Below, piece after piece: positions 17,872 through 26,401 of a stretch of DNA of 64,000 bases (position 1 is the first letter of the stretch; every line of letters starts with the position of its first letter). The stretch comes from Bacteroidales bacterium (GTDB taxonomy: Bacteria; Bacteroidota; Bacteroidia; Bacteroidales; Muribaculaceae), in contig CAJTEX010000001.1 in assembly GCA_910575615.1 (NCBI GenBank), positions 1-64,000 of the forward strand, given 5' to 3'. A program made the translations under genes and the position numbers. Below the pieces are notes generated by a model that was given only the letters and a program-made list of their open reading frames with translations, did not search any database and was not told the origin of the DNA.

Positions 17872-18804
17872 TCAGCGCAGAAGAATTTTGTGGGGATTGC
17901 CATCGACTTTGACAATATAAAGGCCAGGAGTGAGATTGGTCATTCCTCTTTGAGTGCCGTACGGGTCATAAACATGGGCTGAGGTGTAGACCCCATCGAT
18001 AATTATGTTGCCGTTGTCTCCGCGTATGGTCACAGTATTTGAGCCAGTTGAAATCATGTCGGTGGAGGCCACCTCGCAGTATTCAAACTTGAAGAGGCCG
18101 TCGCCGTCGTATGAGTTGGTGATGTTCATCGACAGCACGTAGCCCTCCGGGTCAAACTCGTAATCGATGATGCCCGGGGCTTCGCTTTTTTTGAAATGGC
18201 AGGAATAGGGGAGGTTGCGGCTGCCGTAGCCCTCCAGGCCGGCCAGGGGGATGGAGCGGAACTGCCAGGCGGTGTTGCAGGTGATGATCGGCAAGTATGC
18301 CATGCCGCATTTGTTGGGGAGGTCGGTGTAAGCCACTTCGTTGTCGCCACCCCTTATCCCTCCGGTCGGGTTGCCGTCCACGATTGTGAAACGGCTCTCG
18401 TCGTGTCGCCAGGTGAGGCCGGTCATCAGGCCCTTCTGGTATGTCATGCGGATGTTCGCGTCAAACTTGCCGTCCTTGTACATGACGGCCTCGCTGGCGA
18501 GTCCGTCGCTGCCGAGGGTGACATCGATTACGCTCTCGTCTCTGTCAGACATCCCGGTGATTCTGACGTGGCTGTCGTCGATGTATTCGATTGTGTGGTC
18601 GAAATAGTACCGGCTTCCGTCGGGTTCTCCCTCCTTCCAGGAGATGAGCCGTCCCTGGCTGTCGTATGCCAGTTCCTGAATCTGGTAGAGGGAGTTGGGG
18701 TATCCCGGGTCGTTGCTGTATTCATATATTTTCGACACTTTTCTTTCGCCGGATGCTGTCAGCGCGATGAGTGAGGCGAGGGCCACCGTGATGAGTTTAG
18801 TCAT
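17872..18804 (-). CDS. Secreted protein with T9SS sorting tail, YD-repeat-like core
   Basis: 310 residues from MTKLITVALASLIALTASG, a signal peptide; upstream frame is noncoding. The core has strand-rich segments resembling DUF4595/YD-type repeats (IQELAYDSQGRLISWKE, IEYIDDSHVRITG, YEFDPEGYVLSMNI, FKFEYCEV). The end (VYDPYGTQRGMTNLTPGLYIVKVDGNPHKILLR) is a type A type-IX-secretion tail, so it should reach the cell surface or medium. I do not recognise a catalytic motif, and its ligand is unknown. It lies downstream of the large beta-barrel gene on the same strand but is separated from it by a long hairpin, in the order barrel gene, hairpin, this gene. Confidence 0.78.
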   Translation of the reverse strand: MTKLITVALASLIALTASGERKVSKIYEYSNDPGYPNSLYQIQELAYDSQGRLISWKEGEPDGSRYYFDHTIEYIDDSHVRITGMSDRDESVIDVTLGSDGLASEAVMYKDGKFDANIRMTYQKGLMTGLTWRHDESRFTIVDGNPTGGIRGGDNEVAYTDLPNKCGMAYLPIITCNTAWQFRSIPLAGLEGYGSRNLPYSCHFKKSEAPGIIDYEFDPEGYVLSMNITNSYDGDGLFKFEYCEVASTDMISTGSNTVTIRGDNGNIIIDGVYTSAHVYDPYGTQRGMTNLTPGLYIVKVDGNPHKILLR

Positions 18805-18882
18805 GACTTTTTGGCTGCAAAGTAACGAAAAACGGGCCACAAAAAGCATGTCGAGCTGTAGCGTTGTTGACGGGGATATGTC

Positions 18883-18927
18883 GCGAATCGCGCGGCACCG
18901 GTGGAGAGGTGGTGCCGCGCGATTCGC
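18883..18927 (-). terminator. 17-bp perfect hairpin after the outer-membrane barrel gene
   Basis: GCGAATCGCGCGGCACC (18883-18899) pairs exactly with 18911-18927 around an 11-base loop. It lies 17 bases after the stop codon at 18945 on the minus strand; no U-run follows. Confidence 0.6.
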
Positions 18928-18944
18928 AAAAGGGGAGTATGCCG

Positions 18945-21776
18945 TCAGCGTCGTCCGCCAGGGCCGCCGGGTCCGCCGGGTCCGCCGCCGGGAGGGCCCC
19001 ATCGGCGTTCGGTGCGGGAGGCAGGCTCGTTGCCCTTGCCGAATGTGTTGAAGCGGTAGGTGAATGTCACCATAAAGTAGCGGGTCAGCGAGTTGTACTG
19101 GCTGTCGTCGATGTAGTTGGCGGTCACCGAGCGCTGTATGTTCTGTTTCTGCTGGAGCAGGTCATAGACTTTGAGCATGATGGTCGCGGCCTGTCCGCGC
19201 AGGAACTGGTATGATATGGAGGCGTTCCACATCCATTCGTTCTGGTTGAATCCCTCGGAGTAACCCTTCGAGGCGGTGTAGTTTAGGTCAGTGGCAAGCA
19301 CCAGCCCGAAGGGGGTGTAGTAGGTGCCGTTGAAGCCGGCCCCGTAGTTGTGTACCGTGGGGGTGTTTACCGCCGGGAGCGAGTTGTTGGTCAGGCTCAG
19401 GCGGTAGAATGGTCGCAGCTCGAGCTCGAGGTTGGAGGGGCGGAAGGCCAGCGAGGGAGACTCGGCGATCATCAGTGCCCGAGAGCGGTTGCGCTCGCCG
19501 TTGTTGTAGCCCATCCGCTGGTTGAACATGGCGAACACGTTGTTGTTGAAGCTCCATGTCTTGCGTGAGCCGAATGGGAGGGAGTACATGTTCATCACGC
19601 GGAAGTTCCACACGCCGCTGACATTCTCGTAAGTGGTGGTGCGTCCGCCGCTTGTCGCGTCATAGTCGGTGCGCGAGATTATCGAGTTCTGCTCGATTGA
19701 CGCGTCGGCCATCGACATGATGGAGCTTTGGTTGGAGGGGTTGTATTTCTGGAAGCGCAGCCGCATGTTGTGGCTGAATGTCGGTTTCAGCGAGGGGTTG
19801 CCGATGACCACGTTCAGGGGGTTGGAGTAGTCGGCCACGGGCTGCAGCTGGGTCATTGTCGGCTGTGAGGAGCGTCCCATGTAGAAGAGGTTGAGGCTGC
19901 TCTGCTGGTCAAACTTGTAGCGGAAGCGGGCGAATGGGGCGAAGTTCCACACCCAGCGCTCGGGTATGCTCTTGGCCCCGTTGATGAGGTTGGTCGACTT
20001 TGACATCGATGGCACCAGCGAGAGGCCCGCGTCGAGGTTGTACATCTTCGATACCTTCTTGTATCCCACGCGGATGTCCTGGGTCATGAAGTTGTTGCGG
20101 AAGCTGTTGGAGAGGGAGTCGACATACTCCGAGGGGCCGAGGATGGCGTCGTAGGGGTTCTCCACAGGCAGGTATGGGTCGACGGGGAGCTGGCGGTTGA
20201 CAATCTTGTCGGCATTGTTCCAGCGGTACTGGATGCGGTAGCTGAATGTCAGGAAGTTGCCTTTGCGGACATCGCCCAGCGGCTCGGTCCAGCTCAGTCG
20301 GGCCGACACGTTGTTGGCCCAGGTGTGGTTGTCGGCATACTGGTTGTAGATGTCTATCGAGTCGCTGCCCATCTTGTTGAGCAGGCGGTAGAAACGGTTG
20401 TATGACAGCGAGCGGTCATCCTCCTTGACATCTGAGAACCGGTAGTTGGCCATTATCGAGAATGAGCGTCCGCGGTGGCTGGCGAAGTTGTGGTTGTAGA
20501 TCAGGCGGCCGCCAAACTCCCAGCTGTGTCCCGAGGCGTTGGAGGAGTTGAACGAGCGGGTCACGCGGGGCAGCCCCGGCTCTCCGGCGAAGAGGGTGTC
20601 CACGGCGAGCGAGCGGCTGTCGTTCTGGTTGAAAGAGAATGTCGGGCGGAAGTCGAAGGTGTTGAACGAGTCGGGTTTCCATTCCACGCGGAAGTCGGCC
20701 CTGACGTTGTGGCCCTTGTCGGTGGCGTCAGACGATGAGTTCTCGTAAGACACCGAGTCGGGGAAAAGGTACTGGCGGTTGCGGCGGGTGATGGTGTTGC
20801 GGTCTGTGTGGGAGTACATCACGTCACCTCCCACCCTCAGAATCTCGTCGTTGCCGACATTGAAGTTGACACCGAAGCTCTGTGAGTTGTTGATGCCCTG
20901 GTCACCCCCGAAACGGCGGAAACGGTTGCCGTTGCCGTCGGAGAATCCCAGGTCATTGGTGTTGTTGGCCGAGCCGATGAATGTGATCTGGTTGTTGTTC
21001 CAGAAGCGGTTGACATTGAAAGTCGCCTGGTAGCGGTCGTCGGTGCCGTATCCGGCTTCCACGGTGCCGAACCAGCCGTTTTTCATTCCCGACTTCACGG
21101 TGAGGTTGATTACCGTCTCATCCTCTCCGTCGTCCACTCCGGTGAGGCGCGCCAGGTCGCTCTTGCGGTCGACCACCTGGAGCTTGTCGACCATGTTGAC
21201 AGGGAGGTTCTTGGAAGCCACCTTTGGGTCGTCGGCAAAGAACTCCTTGCCGTCGATGAGTATCTTGGTGACCTCCTTGCCGTTGGCTGTGATTTTCCCC
21301 TCGGAGTCGACCTCGACTCCCGGGAGACGCTTGAGCAGGTCCTCGACCACGGCGTTGGGCTGGGTCTTGTAGCTGTCGGCGTTGAACTCGACGGTGTCGG
21401 TCATCACCTTGATGGGGGTCTTCACGCCGATGGCGTTGACCTCGCCGAGCATGATTGATGAGTCGCCCAGCCTCAGGGTGTCGGCTTTCACCGAGGCGTT
21501 GGTGACGGTCACGTCGCGGTAGCCTTTCTGGTAACCGATGTAATTGGCCTCGACGATGTATTTCCCTTTGTTGACGCCTGCCAGGGAGAACCGCCCGTCA
21601 AGATCGGCGACACCCCCGGTGACAAACGACGAGTCGCGGGCCGCCAGCAGCCTGACGGTGGCGTCAGACAGCGGCTCGCCGTTCTCGTCGGTGATGACCC
21701 CGGACACTGTGTAAGCCCAGGCGGCAACCGCCGCCAGAAGTCCGGGCAAAACCATAAAACCTCTTTTCACTCTCAT
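18945..21776 (-). CDS. Outer membrane beta-barrel family protein (TonB-receptor-like, OMP_b-brl_3 type)
   Basis: 943 residues, starting MRVKRGFMVLPGLLAAVAAWA (signal peptide). Next is a carboxypeptidase-regulatory-like domain (about 25-105: VSGVITDENGEPLSDATVRLL), then a plug-like domain (about 125-225: PIKVMTDTVEFNADSYKT, VEDLLKRLPGVEVDSEGKI, KEVTKILIDGKEFF), then a long beta-barrel with aromatic strand ends. It ends with a Gly/Pro/Arg tail (GPPGGGPGGPGGPGGRR) seen in this family. It probably imports or exports a substrate across the outer membrane with TonB energy, but no substrate-specific partner such as SusD lies next to it. It is transcribed alone or with the T9SS protein downstream. 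Confidence 0.88.
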   Translation of the reverse strand: MRVKRGFMVLPGLLAAVAAWAYTVSGVITDENGEPLSDATVRLLAARDSSFVTGGVADLDGRFSLAGVNKGKYIVEANYIGYQKGYRDVTVTNASVKADTLRLGDSSIMLGEVNAIGVKTPIKVMTDTVEFNADSYKTQPNAVVEDLLKRLPGVEVDSEGKITANGKEVTKILIDGKEFFADDPKVASKNLPVNMVDKLQVVDRKSDLARLTGVDDGEDETVINLTVKSGMKNGWFGTVEAGYGTDDRYQATFNVNRFWNNNQITFIGSANNTNDLGFSDGNGNRFRRFGGDQGINNSQSFGVNFNVGNDEILRVGGDVMYSHTDRNTITRRNRQYLFPDSVSYENSSSDATDKGHNVRADFRVEWKPDSFNTFDFRPTFSFNQNDSRSLAVDTLFAGEPGLPRVTRSFNSSNASGHSWEFGGRLIYNHNFASHRGRSFSIMANYRFSDVKEDDRSLSYNRFYRLLNKMGSDSIDIYNQYADNHTWANNVSARLSWTEPLGDVRKGNFLTFSYRIQYRWNNADKIVNRQLPVDPYLPVENPYDAILGPSEYVDSLSNSFRNNFMTQDIRVGYKKVSKMYNLDAGLSLVPSMSKSTNLINGAKSIPERWVWNFAPFARFRYKFDQQSSLNLFYMGRSSQPTMTQLQPVADYSNPLNVVIGNPSLKPTFSHNMRLRFQKYNPSNQSSIMSMADASIEQNSIISRTDYDATSGGRTTTYENVSGVWNFRVMNMYSLPFGSRKTWSFNNNVFAMFNQRMGYNNGERNRSRALMIAESPSLAFRPSNLELELRPFYRLSLTNNSLPAVNTPTVHNYGAGFNGTYYTPFGLVLATDLNYTASKGYSEGFNQNEWMWNASISYQFLRGQAATIMLKVYDLLQQKQNIQRSVTANYIDDSQYNSLTRYFMVTFTYRFNTFGKGNEPASRTERRWGPPGGGPGGPGGPGGRR

Positions 21777-22079
21777 ATCAATAGTAACCTGATGGAAATC
21801 ATGACAAATATGGAAACCTGGCCGTGGCCAATGGAGTCTCCACGGAAATATGGACGCAAAGTTACGGAATAAGTTTAATACCCTCCCGGCCCTATTTGAC
21901 CAATCACCGTTTTTCATAGAGAAACCGGCTCTCGGGCCATCGGGCCAACATTTTTTAACAAAGCCGTGTCGGCCCGGGCTGTCGCCTGGCAGGCTGAATG
22001 GCTCAGGACATCACGTCAAAAGCCCGCGTACAATGATGCACGCGGGCTTTTGACGGGGCCGGATGACTCCGCTCGCCGG
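21777..22079. other. Leader region of the barrel gene and terminator of the porin gene
   Basis: A TAACTTTG -7-like box on the minus strand (21857-21864) lies 81 bases before the barrel start; no convincing -33 element accompanies it. The remainder holds the hairpin at 22014-22055 and no gene. Confidence 0.5.
22014..22055 (-). terminator. 16-bp perfect hairpin terminator of the porin gene
   Basis: CGTCAAAAGCCCGCGT (22014-22029) pairs exactly with 22040-22055 around a ten-base loop, 25 bases after the porin stop codon. The embedded TTTT on the minus strand side is part of the stem. Confidence 0.7.
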
Positions 22080-23252
22080 TCAGAAGATAATCTGGAGACG
22101 GGCCTCGATTGTGTTGACGTGGCGCGAGGAGAGCAGCCCTTCGACCAGACGGTTGCGCACGTTGGTGTAGGAGTAGCGCAGACGGGCGATCATGTACTTG
22201 TTGATGTAGTAGTTGAAGGTGCATGACGCATCGTTGGAGATGCCGCCGAAGATGCCGGCGCGCGAGTCAGAGGCGTTGGTGTAGTTGTAGCCAAGGACGA
22301 GCTCGAGCGACTTGGCGGGAGGGGTTGCCATGCCGCAGTCGGCGTGGGAGTAGCCGTAGATGCCGCCGAAGAGGAGTGTGCGGAAGAGACCGTAGGCACC
22401 CTGGGCGCGGTAGTTGTGGAAACCGTCCTTGCGGGCCACATTCATGTAGTAATACTGGGCCTCGAGGGCGAAGTTGTTGTGGATGAACAGTACCTCGGGG
22501 GTCATCTTGAACAGCCCGCGGGCGTGGTCGATGTTGGCCGTCAGCAGGTTGACTTTCGACACACGGCTGGGGAAGTTGGAGCTGTAGGAGAATGCCGAAT
22601 GGTCATCCTCGGTGGGTGTCGAGTAGTTGAGCGAGCATCCGATCTGGAATGCGTTGCCCTCGGAGTGAAGCGGGCGCCATACCAGGCGTGTCTGCGCTCC
22701 CCAGCCCTGCTTGTCCATCTCAGTGGCGTTCTCTTTCATCGCGTTGGCCTCGGCGAAGGCGGTGACAGCGGCGAAATACTGCCCTTTGTCAAAGACATAT
22801 GACAGGGCGAGCAGACGCGGGTTGGCGTAGAAGAACTCGTTGGAGGAGGGCTCCTCATATGATGGCTTCATCGATGAAGAGGTCTCGGAGTTGAGGCCGA
22901 ACTGGGGCACAAAATAACCTGCTTTCACCAGATGGTTCTCGTTGAAGTCATATTCGATGAACACATCCTTGAGGCTCACTTTGCCATATCCGAAGCCGAC
23001 ATCGATTTTGGCTTTCCAGTTGCCGTAGCCGGCTTTCACGCCAAGGCGGAGGTCGGGGATGGCCACGCCGTCGACAAATTTCTTGTCGCCCGCGTCGGCG
23101 TTGTAGTCGTCGTTGCCGCCGAGGTAGACCGCCCCGTCCATGAGGATTCGTCCGGTGGGTTTGATGGTGAATTTGGGCTCGGATGATTCCTGGGCCGTTG
23201 CCGACATGGCCAGCATCGAGGCCGCGGCGATTGCTAATATTGAGGATTTCAT
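22080..23252 (-). CDS. OprO/OprP-type phosphate-selective porin
   Basis: 390 residues with signal peptide MKSSILAIAAASMLAMSATAQ. The rest is a 16-strand-type barrel: IKPTGRILMDGAVYLG and VAIPDLRLGVKAGYGNWKAKIDVGF near the start, KAGYFVPQFGLNSETSS (a segment typical of the phosphate-porin family), and it ends RLQIIF with a terminal aromatic. It should form an outer-membrane channel favouring anions such as phosphate or polyphosphate. It follows a secreted acid phosphatase gene by 97 bases on the same strand. The two make a plausible phosphate-scavenging unit: the phosphatase frees phosphate and the porin admits it. No PhoB box was recognised. Confidence 0.85.
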   Translation of the reverse strand: MKSSILAIAAASMLAMSATAQESSEPKFTIKPTGRILMDGAVYLGGNDDYNADAGDKKFVDGVAIPDLRLGVKAGYGNWKAKIDVGFGYGKVSLKDVFIEYDFNENHLVKAGYFVPQFGLNSETSSSMKPSYEEPSSNEFFYANPRLLALSYVFDKGQYFAAVTAFAEANAMKENATEMDKQGWGAQTRLVWRPLHSEGNAFQIGCSLNYSTPTEDDHSAFSYSSNFPSRVSKVNLLTANIDHARGLFKMTPEVLFIHNNFALEAQYYYMNVARKDGFHNYRAQGAYGLFRTLLFGGIYGYSHADCGMATPPAKSLELVLGYNYTNASDSRAGIFGGISNDASCTFNYYINKYMIARLRYSYTNVRNRLVEGLLSSRHVNTIEARLQIIF

Positions 23253-23349
23253 AGCTGACTGTAAATAGAAGAAACGTTTTCAGAGGGTTGGGGGGTATGC
23301 CGGGCCGGCCCCCTTGCCGGTGTGGCCGGCTCCTGGCTCAAGGTGTCTG

Positions 23350-24180
23350 TCAATCGGTCGTGGTGGGGGTGGGGACGGGGGTGCCGGCGGCCACCTTTCC
23401 AGCCTTCTTGAGGTTCTTGAATTCAGCCTTGGCCTTGGCGAGCTGTGCCTGGAAGGCTGGGTCGGCATGCAGACGGGCCACGGTGACAGCTCCGGTGATG
23501 CGGCCTGCGTCGACATCGCTCTGGAAGTGGTAGCCGCAGATCACACGGCTCTCGCCCATCTCATATCCGCGCTTGAGTATTTCATTCTGGCGCTCGGGAT
23601 TGATTTCGGCCAGCACCAGGGCTGTGGCCCATCCGATCGAGGTGTGGCCCGAGGGGTATGAGCCGTTGGTGGAGAGTTCCTGCTGCTGCTCGGGGTTGCA
23701 GGTGTCCTCTTCGTAGAAAGAGAAGGGGCGCTGGCGGTTGTAGTAGTTCTTCGCCTCGCGGGTGCCGAGGTCGCCGGCATCCTCGCGCATCCCGACAATC
23801 AGTTTGAGGATTTCAGGGGCGGTCTGCTCGTCGATGTTCACGCCGAACGCCTCTGAGAAGGCCATCGGCACACCGTTGCCTTCAACTCTGGCGTCACGGA
23901 AGGCCTGTGCGCCGCGCTCGGTGTTGCGCTGGGTCTTGCCCCAGCTGTAACGGGCCTGGTCGTTGAGGAATGTGATGGAAGCTCCGTCTGGGGGAGGGGG
24001 GAGCAGCAGGTAGCTGTTGGGTACATCCCCTTCCTGGAGGAAGAACAGTTCGGGAGCGGTGCGGTGGTCTTTTATTTTTTTGGCGGGGGCATCCTGTGAG
24101 AATGCGTAGGAAGAGGAGAGTGCCAGCACCAATGACAGGGCGGTGCCGCGCAGCAGCATTGAAGCGAATTTTTTCATCAT
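23350..24180 (-). CDS. Class A (PhoC/PhoN-type) acid phosphatase
   Basis: 276 residues from a Met pair followed by a signal peptide (KKFASMLLRGTALSLVLALSSSYAFS). A non-specific periplasmic phosphomonoesterase of the PAP2 superfamily. The class A signature is exact (NGSYPSGHTS, near 195). The upstream motif is YYNRQRPFSFYEED, near 170, with the K/RxxxxxxRP arrangement. The third motif is SRVICGYHFQSDVDAGR, near 235, with the catalytic His and Asp. The C-terminus is a Lys/Ala helix and a Pro/Thr tail. Start 24177 (second Met) is equally possible. It is first of a two-gene unit with the porin. Confidence 0.92.
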   Translation of the reverse strand: MMKKFASMLLRGTALSLVLALSSSYAFSQDAPAKKIKDHRTAPELFFLQEGDVPNSYLLLPPPPDGASITFLNDQARYSWGKTQRNTERGAQAFRDARVEGNGVPMAFSEAFGVNIDEQTAPEILKLIVGMREDAGDLGTREAKNYYNRQRPFSFYEEDTCNPEQQQELSTNGSYPSGHTSIGWATALVLAEINPERQNEILKRGYEMGESRVICGYHFQSDVDAGRITGAVTVARLHADPAFQAQLAKAKAEFKNLKKAGKVAAGTPVPTPTTTD

Positions 24181-24390
24181 GGCTTTAAGTAGTTTAACGA
24201 ATGGAAACAAATCAGGTTGTAAGCTGAGCCTCCAGACCACCGGGTGACGGTTGCTGATGACAGCGTTTATACTTCTTAACATCGGTTCTGAATTTTTGTT
24301 CCGAATAGTTATATGTTATTAAATATGCCCGAGGGATTCGTTCCTATGCCGGATTCAAATCCTCCACGAAAATCCTTGTATCCGCGAAAA

Positions 24391-24417
24391 TCTGCGTATC
24401 TGCGGAATCTGCGTGAG
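24391..24417 (+). repeat. Dispersed intergenic repeat, copy 2, abutting a promoter
   Basis: Identical over 27 bases to 14416-14442, and like it followed by a run of T. A partial unit (GTATCCGCGAAA) precedes it. The T-run supplies the TTTG of the promoter at 24420-24449. Confidence 0.75.
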
Positions 24418-24419
24418 TT

Positions 24420-24449
24420 TTTGTCTGTCAGGAAAAGTTATTAAATTTG
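24420..24449 (+). promoter_or_regulatory. Promoter of the TPR-AraC regulator
   Basis: TTTG (24420-24423), 18 bases, TAAATTTG (24442-24449). Initiation near 24456 leaves about 11 bases to the ATG at 24467 and excludes the upstream in-frame Met at 24413. Confidence 0.65.
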
Positions 24450-24466
24450 CGGGTGTGACAAAATCT

Positions 24467-26263
24467 ATGTTGTTTCCTGTGTGTGACCGCCCGGCATGCC
24501 CGGGGCTTTTCGTAGTTTCTTTGCTGCGCTGCCTTCTGGCGGCGGTGGCCCTGCTGTCGCCGATGGGGGCGGTGGCCTCCGTCGTGGAGTGCTGGCGCCT
24601 GCGCGACACATGCCGTATGGCCACGCAGAACTCCGACCACCGCGAGGCTGTCAGGGCCGCCGCGCGCCTCCAGCGTGTGGCCGAGCGCGAGGGGGATGAC
24701 TGGTTCCTTGGGCAGGCCCTTTACTACCAGGGGGTGTCAAATGTGATTCTCGGCAACAACAAGATAGGCAAGGCGCAGCTCGACAAGGCATACCGGCTTG
24801 CCGACAGGCTCGACGACGACACCCTCAGGCTGTCGATACACAATGGCTACGGGGTCTATGAGGCCAATGCCCATGCCGACTACGCCTCGGCCCAGCGCCA
24901 TTTCTACAAGGCGCTGGAATACGCTGTGGGGATAGGCGACCCGTTCCGGCAGGCCCTCGTCGAGTCGAATCTCGCCGAGACGGCCAGCATACGCCGCGAT
25001 GTGTCAGGCCTGAAATACGCCCTGGAATGCTATGAATGGAGCGTGGCCAACGACAACGCCCATCTCGGGTTCGCCGGTGCCTATCATTGTGCCAACCTTT
25101 ACAGCATCGCCGGCGACTATCAGCGCGCGTTGCATTATATACGCAAGGCCGAGGAGATAGCCCGGCGCGAGAACTACGCGGAGCGGGCGGCGGTCTACAG
25201 CCTTCATGGGTCGATATGCGCCGCCCTCGGACAGAACCGCGAGGCCCTGGAGTGGCTGCGCAAGGCGGTCGGCCATGCGTCGGAGGCCCAGGGAGCGACC
25301 CTGCCTGAGATGTACCGCACATACGCCAGGGTGTTGGCCGACCTGGGGGATGTGGCCGGGTCTGACCGGATGGTTTCCCGTGGCCTGGAGGTGTCAGACA
25401 GCCTGTCGATACGTTCGTCGGTGGCCCCCCTGCTCGAACAGAGGGCTCGCAACCATGAGAGCCGGGGCGACTACCGCCGCGCCCTGGAGGTTTACCGGAT
25501 TTACAAGGAGGTGTGTGACTCGGCGTATGCCGACCGGCAACAACAGTCGGTCAACGAGCTGCGGGTGCAGTATGACATCGCCAGGCGCGAGCAGGAGGCC
25601 GACATGCAGCGGCTTCTGTTGCGCGACGAACGCCGCAAGACGGCCATATTGCTGATCTCGCTGCTGTCGGTGGCGGTGATACTGCTCATCCTCTGGCGGC
25701 ATTACTGGCGGCAGAAACGCCTTTACCGCAATATCGTCATCGCCAACCGCGATGCCGTGGCGCGCGAACAGGAGCTTATGGCACGTCTGGAGGCGGCCAC
25801 GCCACCATCCGCGCCTGACAGCGAGGATGCCCCCATGCCAGCATCGGCGGAGATTGAGGCGGGTGAGGCCGCTGAAGCAATACCACCGGCTACCGCGCCT
25901 GTCCCGCTTGCAACCAGGAATGACTCGGTGTTTGACCGGCTTTGCCACCTCATGGAGCGCGAGCAGGTGTTTCGCGACAATGGCCTCTCGCGTGAACGGC
26001 TGGCCGAGATGCTCGGCACCAACCGCACCTACCTCTCGCAGATAATCGCCGACCGCACCGGCAAGGGGTATTACCAGTTTGTCAACGGCTACCGGATAAA
26101 GGAGGCCGTCAGGATTCTGTCAGGGCCGGCCGGAGCCGATTACCCGCTGAAAGCCCTGGCCGCAGACCTGGGCTTCAAGTCGATGACCACATTCTACAAG
26201 ACATTCCAGGAGGCGGTCGGGATGACCCCCTCGGCTTTCCGCGACACGGCCAGGAGGCTCTGA
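24467..26263 (+). CDS. Membrane-bound TPR sensor with C-terminal AraC-type DNA-binding domain
   Basis: 598 residues. A hydrophobic N-terminal segment (LFVVSLLRCLLAAVALLSPMGAVAS) is followed by about seven tetratricopeptide-like repeats (about 45-370; examples are WFLGQALYYQGVSNVILGNNKIGKA and YERALHYIRKA-like units). A membrane helix (about 400-420, AILLISLLSVAVILLILW) and a Pro/Ala-rich linker precede an AraC helix-turn-helix pair (about 500-598: SRERLAEMLGTNRTYLSQIIADRTGKGYYQFVNGYRI, LAADLGFKSMTTFYKTFQEAVGMTPSAFR). Sensing would occur in the periplasm and DNA binding in the cytoplasm, as in one-component Bacteroidales regulators. The next gene, a giant T9SS protein 138 bases downstream, is an obvious possible target. 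Confidence 0.85.
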   Translation: MLFPVCDRPACPGLFVVSLLRCLLAAVALLSPMGAVASVVECWRLRDTCRMATQNSDHREAVRAAARLQRVAEREGDDWFLGQALYYQGVSNVILGNNKIGKAQLDKAYRLADRLDDDTLRLSIHNGYGVYEANAHADYASAQRHFYKALEYAVGIGDPFRQALVESNLAETASIRRDVSGLKYALECYEWSVANDNAHLGFAGAYHCANLYSIAGDYQRALHYIRKAEEIARRENYAERAAVYSLHGSICAALGQNREALEWLRKAVGHASEAQGATLPEMYRTYARVLADLGDVAGSDRMVSRGLEVSDSLSIRSSVAPLLEQRARNHESRGDYRRALEVYRIYKEVCDSAYADRQQQSVNELRVQYDIARREQEADMQRLLLRDERRKTAILLISLLSVAVILLILWRHYWRQKRLYRNIVIANRDAVAREQELMARLEAATPPSAPDSEDAPMPASAEIEAGEAAEAIPPATAPVPLATRNDSVFDRLCHLMEREQVFRDNGLSRERLAEMLGTNRTYLSQIIADRTGKGYYQFVNGYRIKEAVRILSGPAGADYPLKALAADLGFKSMTTFYKTFQEAVGMTPSAFRDTARRL

Positions 26264-26319
26264 CCCCGTTGGTTTCTTTTACATCTAAGGCAAATTGTCG
26301 CAAGTGTAATATCTTGATA

Positions 26320-26350
26320 TTGATTTATGTGGGATTGGCTGTTAACTTTG
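26320..26350 (+). promoter_or_regulatory. Promoter of the second large T9SS protein
   Basis: TTG (26320-26322), 20 bases, TAACTTTG (26343-26350). The start site would be near 26357, 45 bases before the chosen ATG, showing that this gene need not depend on read-through from the regulator gene. Confidence 0.6.
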
Positions 26351-26401
26351 CGTTGTCTGGAAAACAACGCAATGAAGACAAACACAGTTAATATAGCATT
26401 T

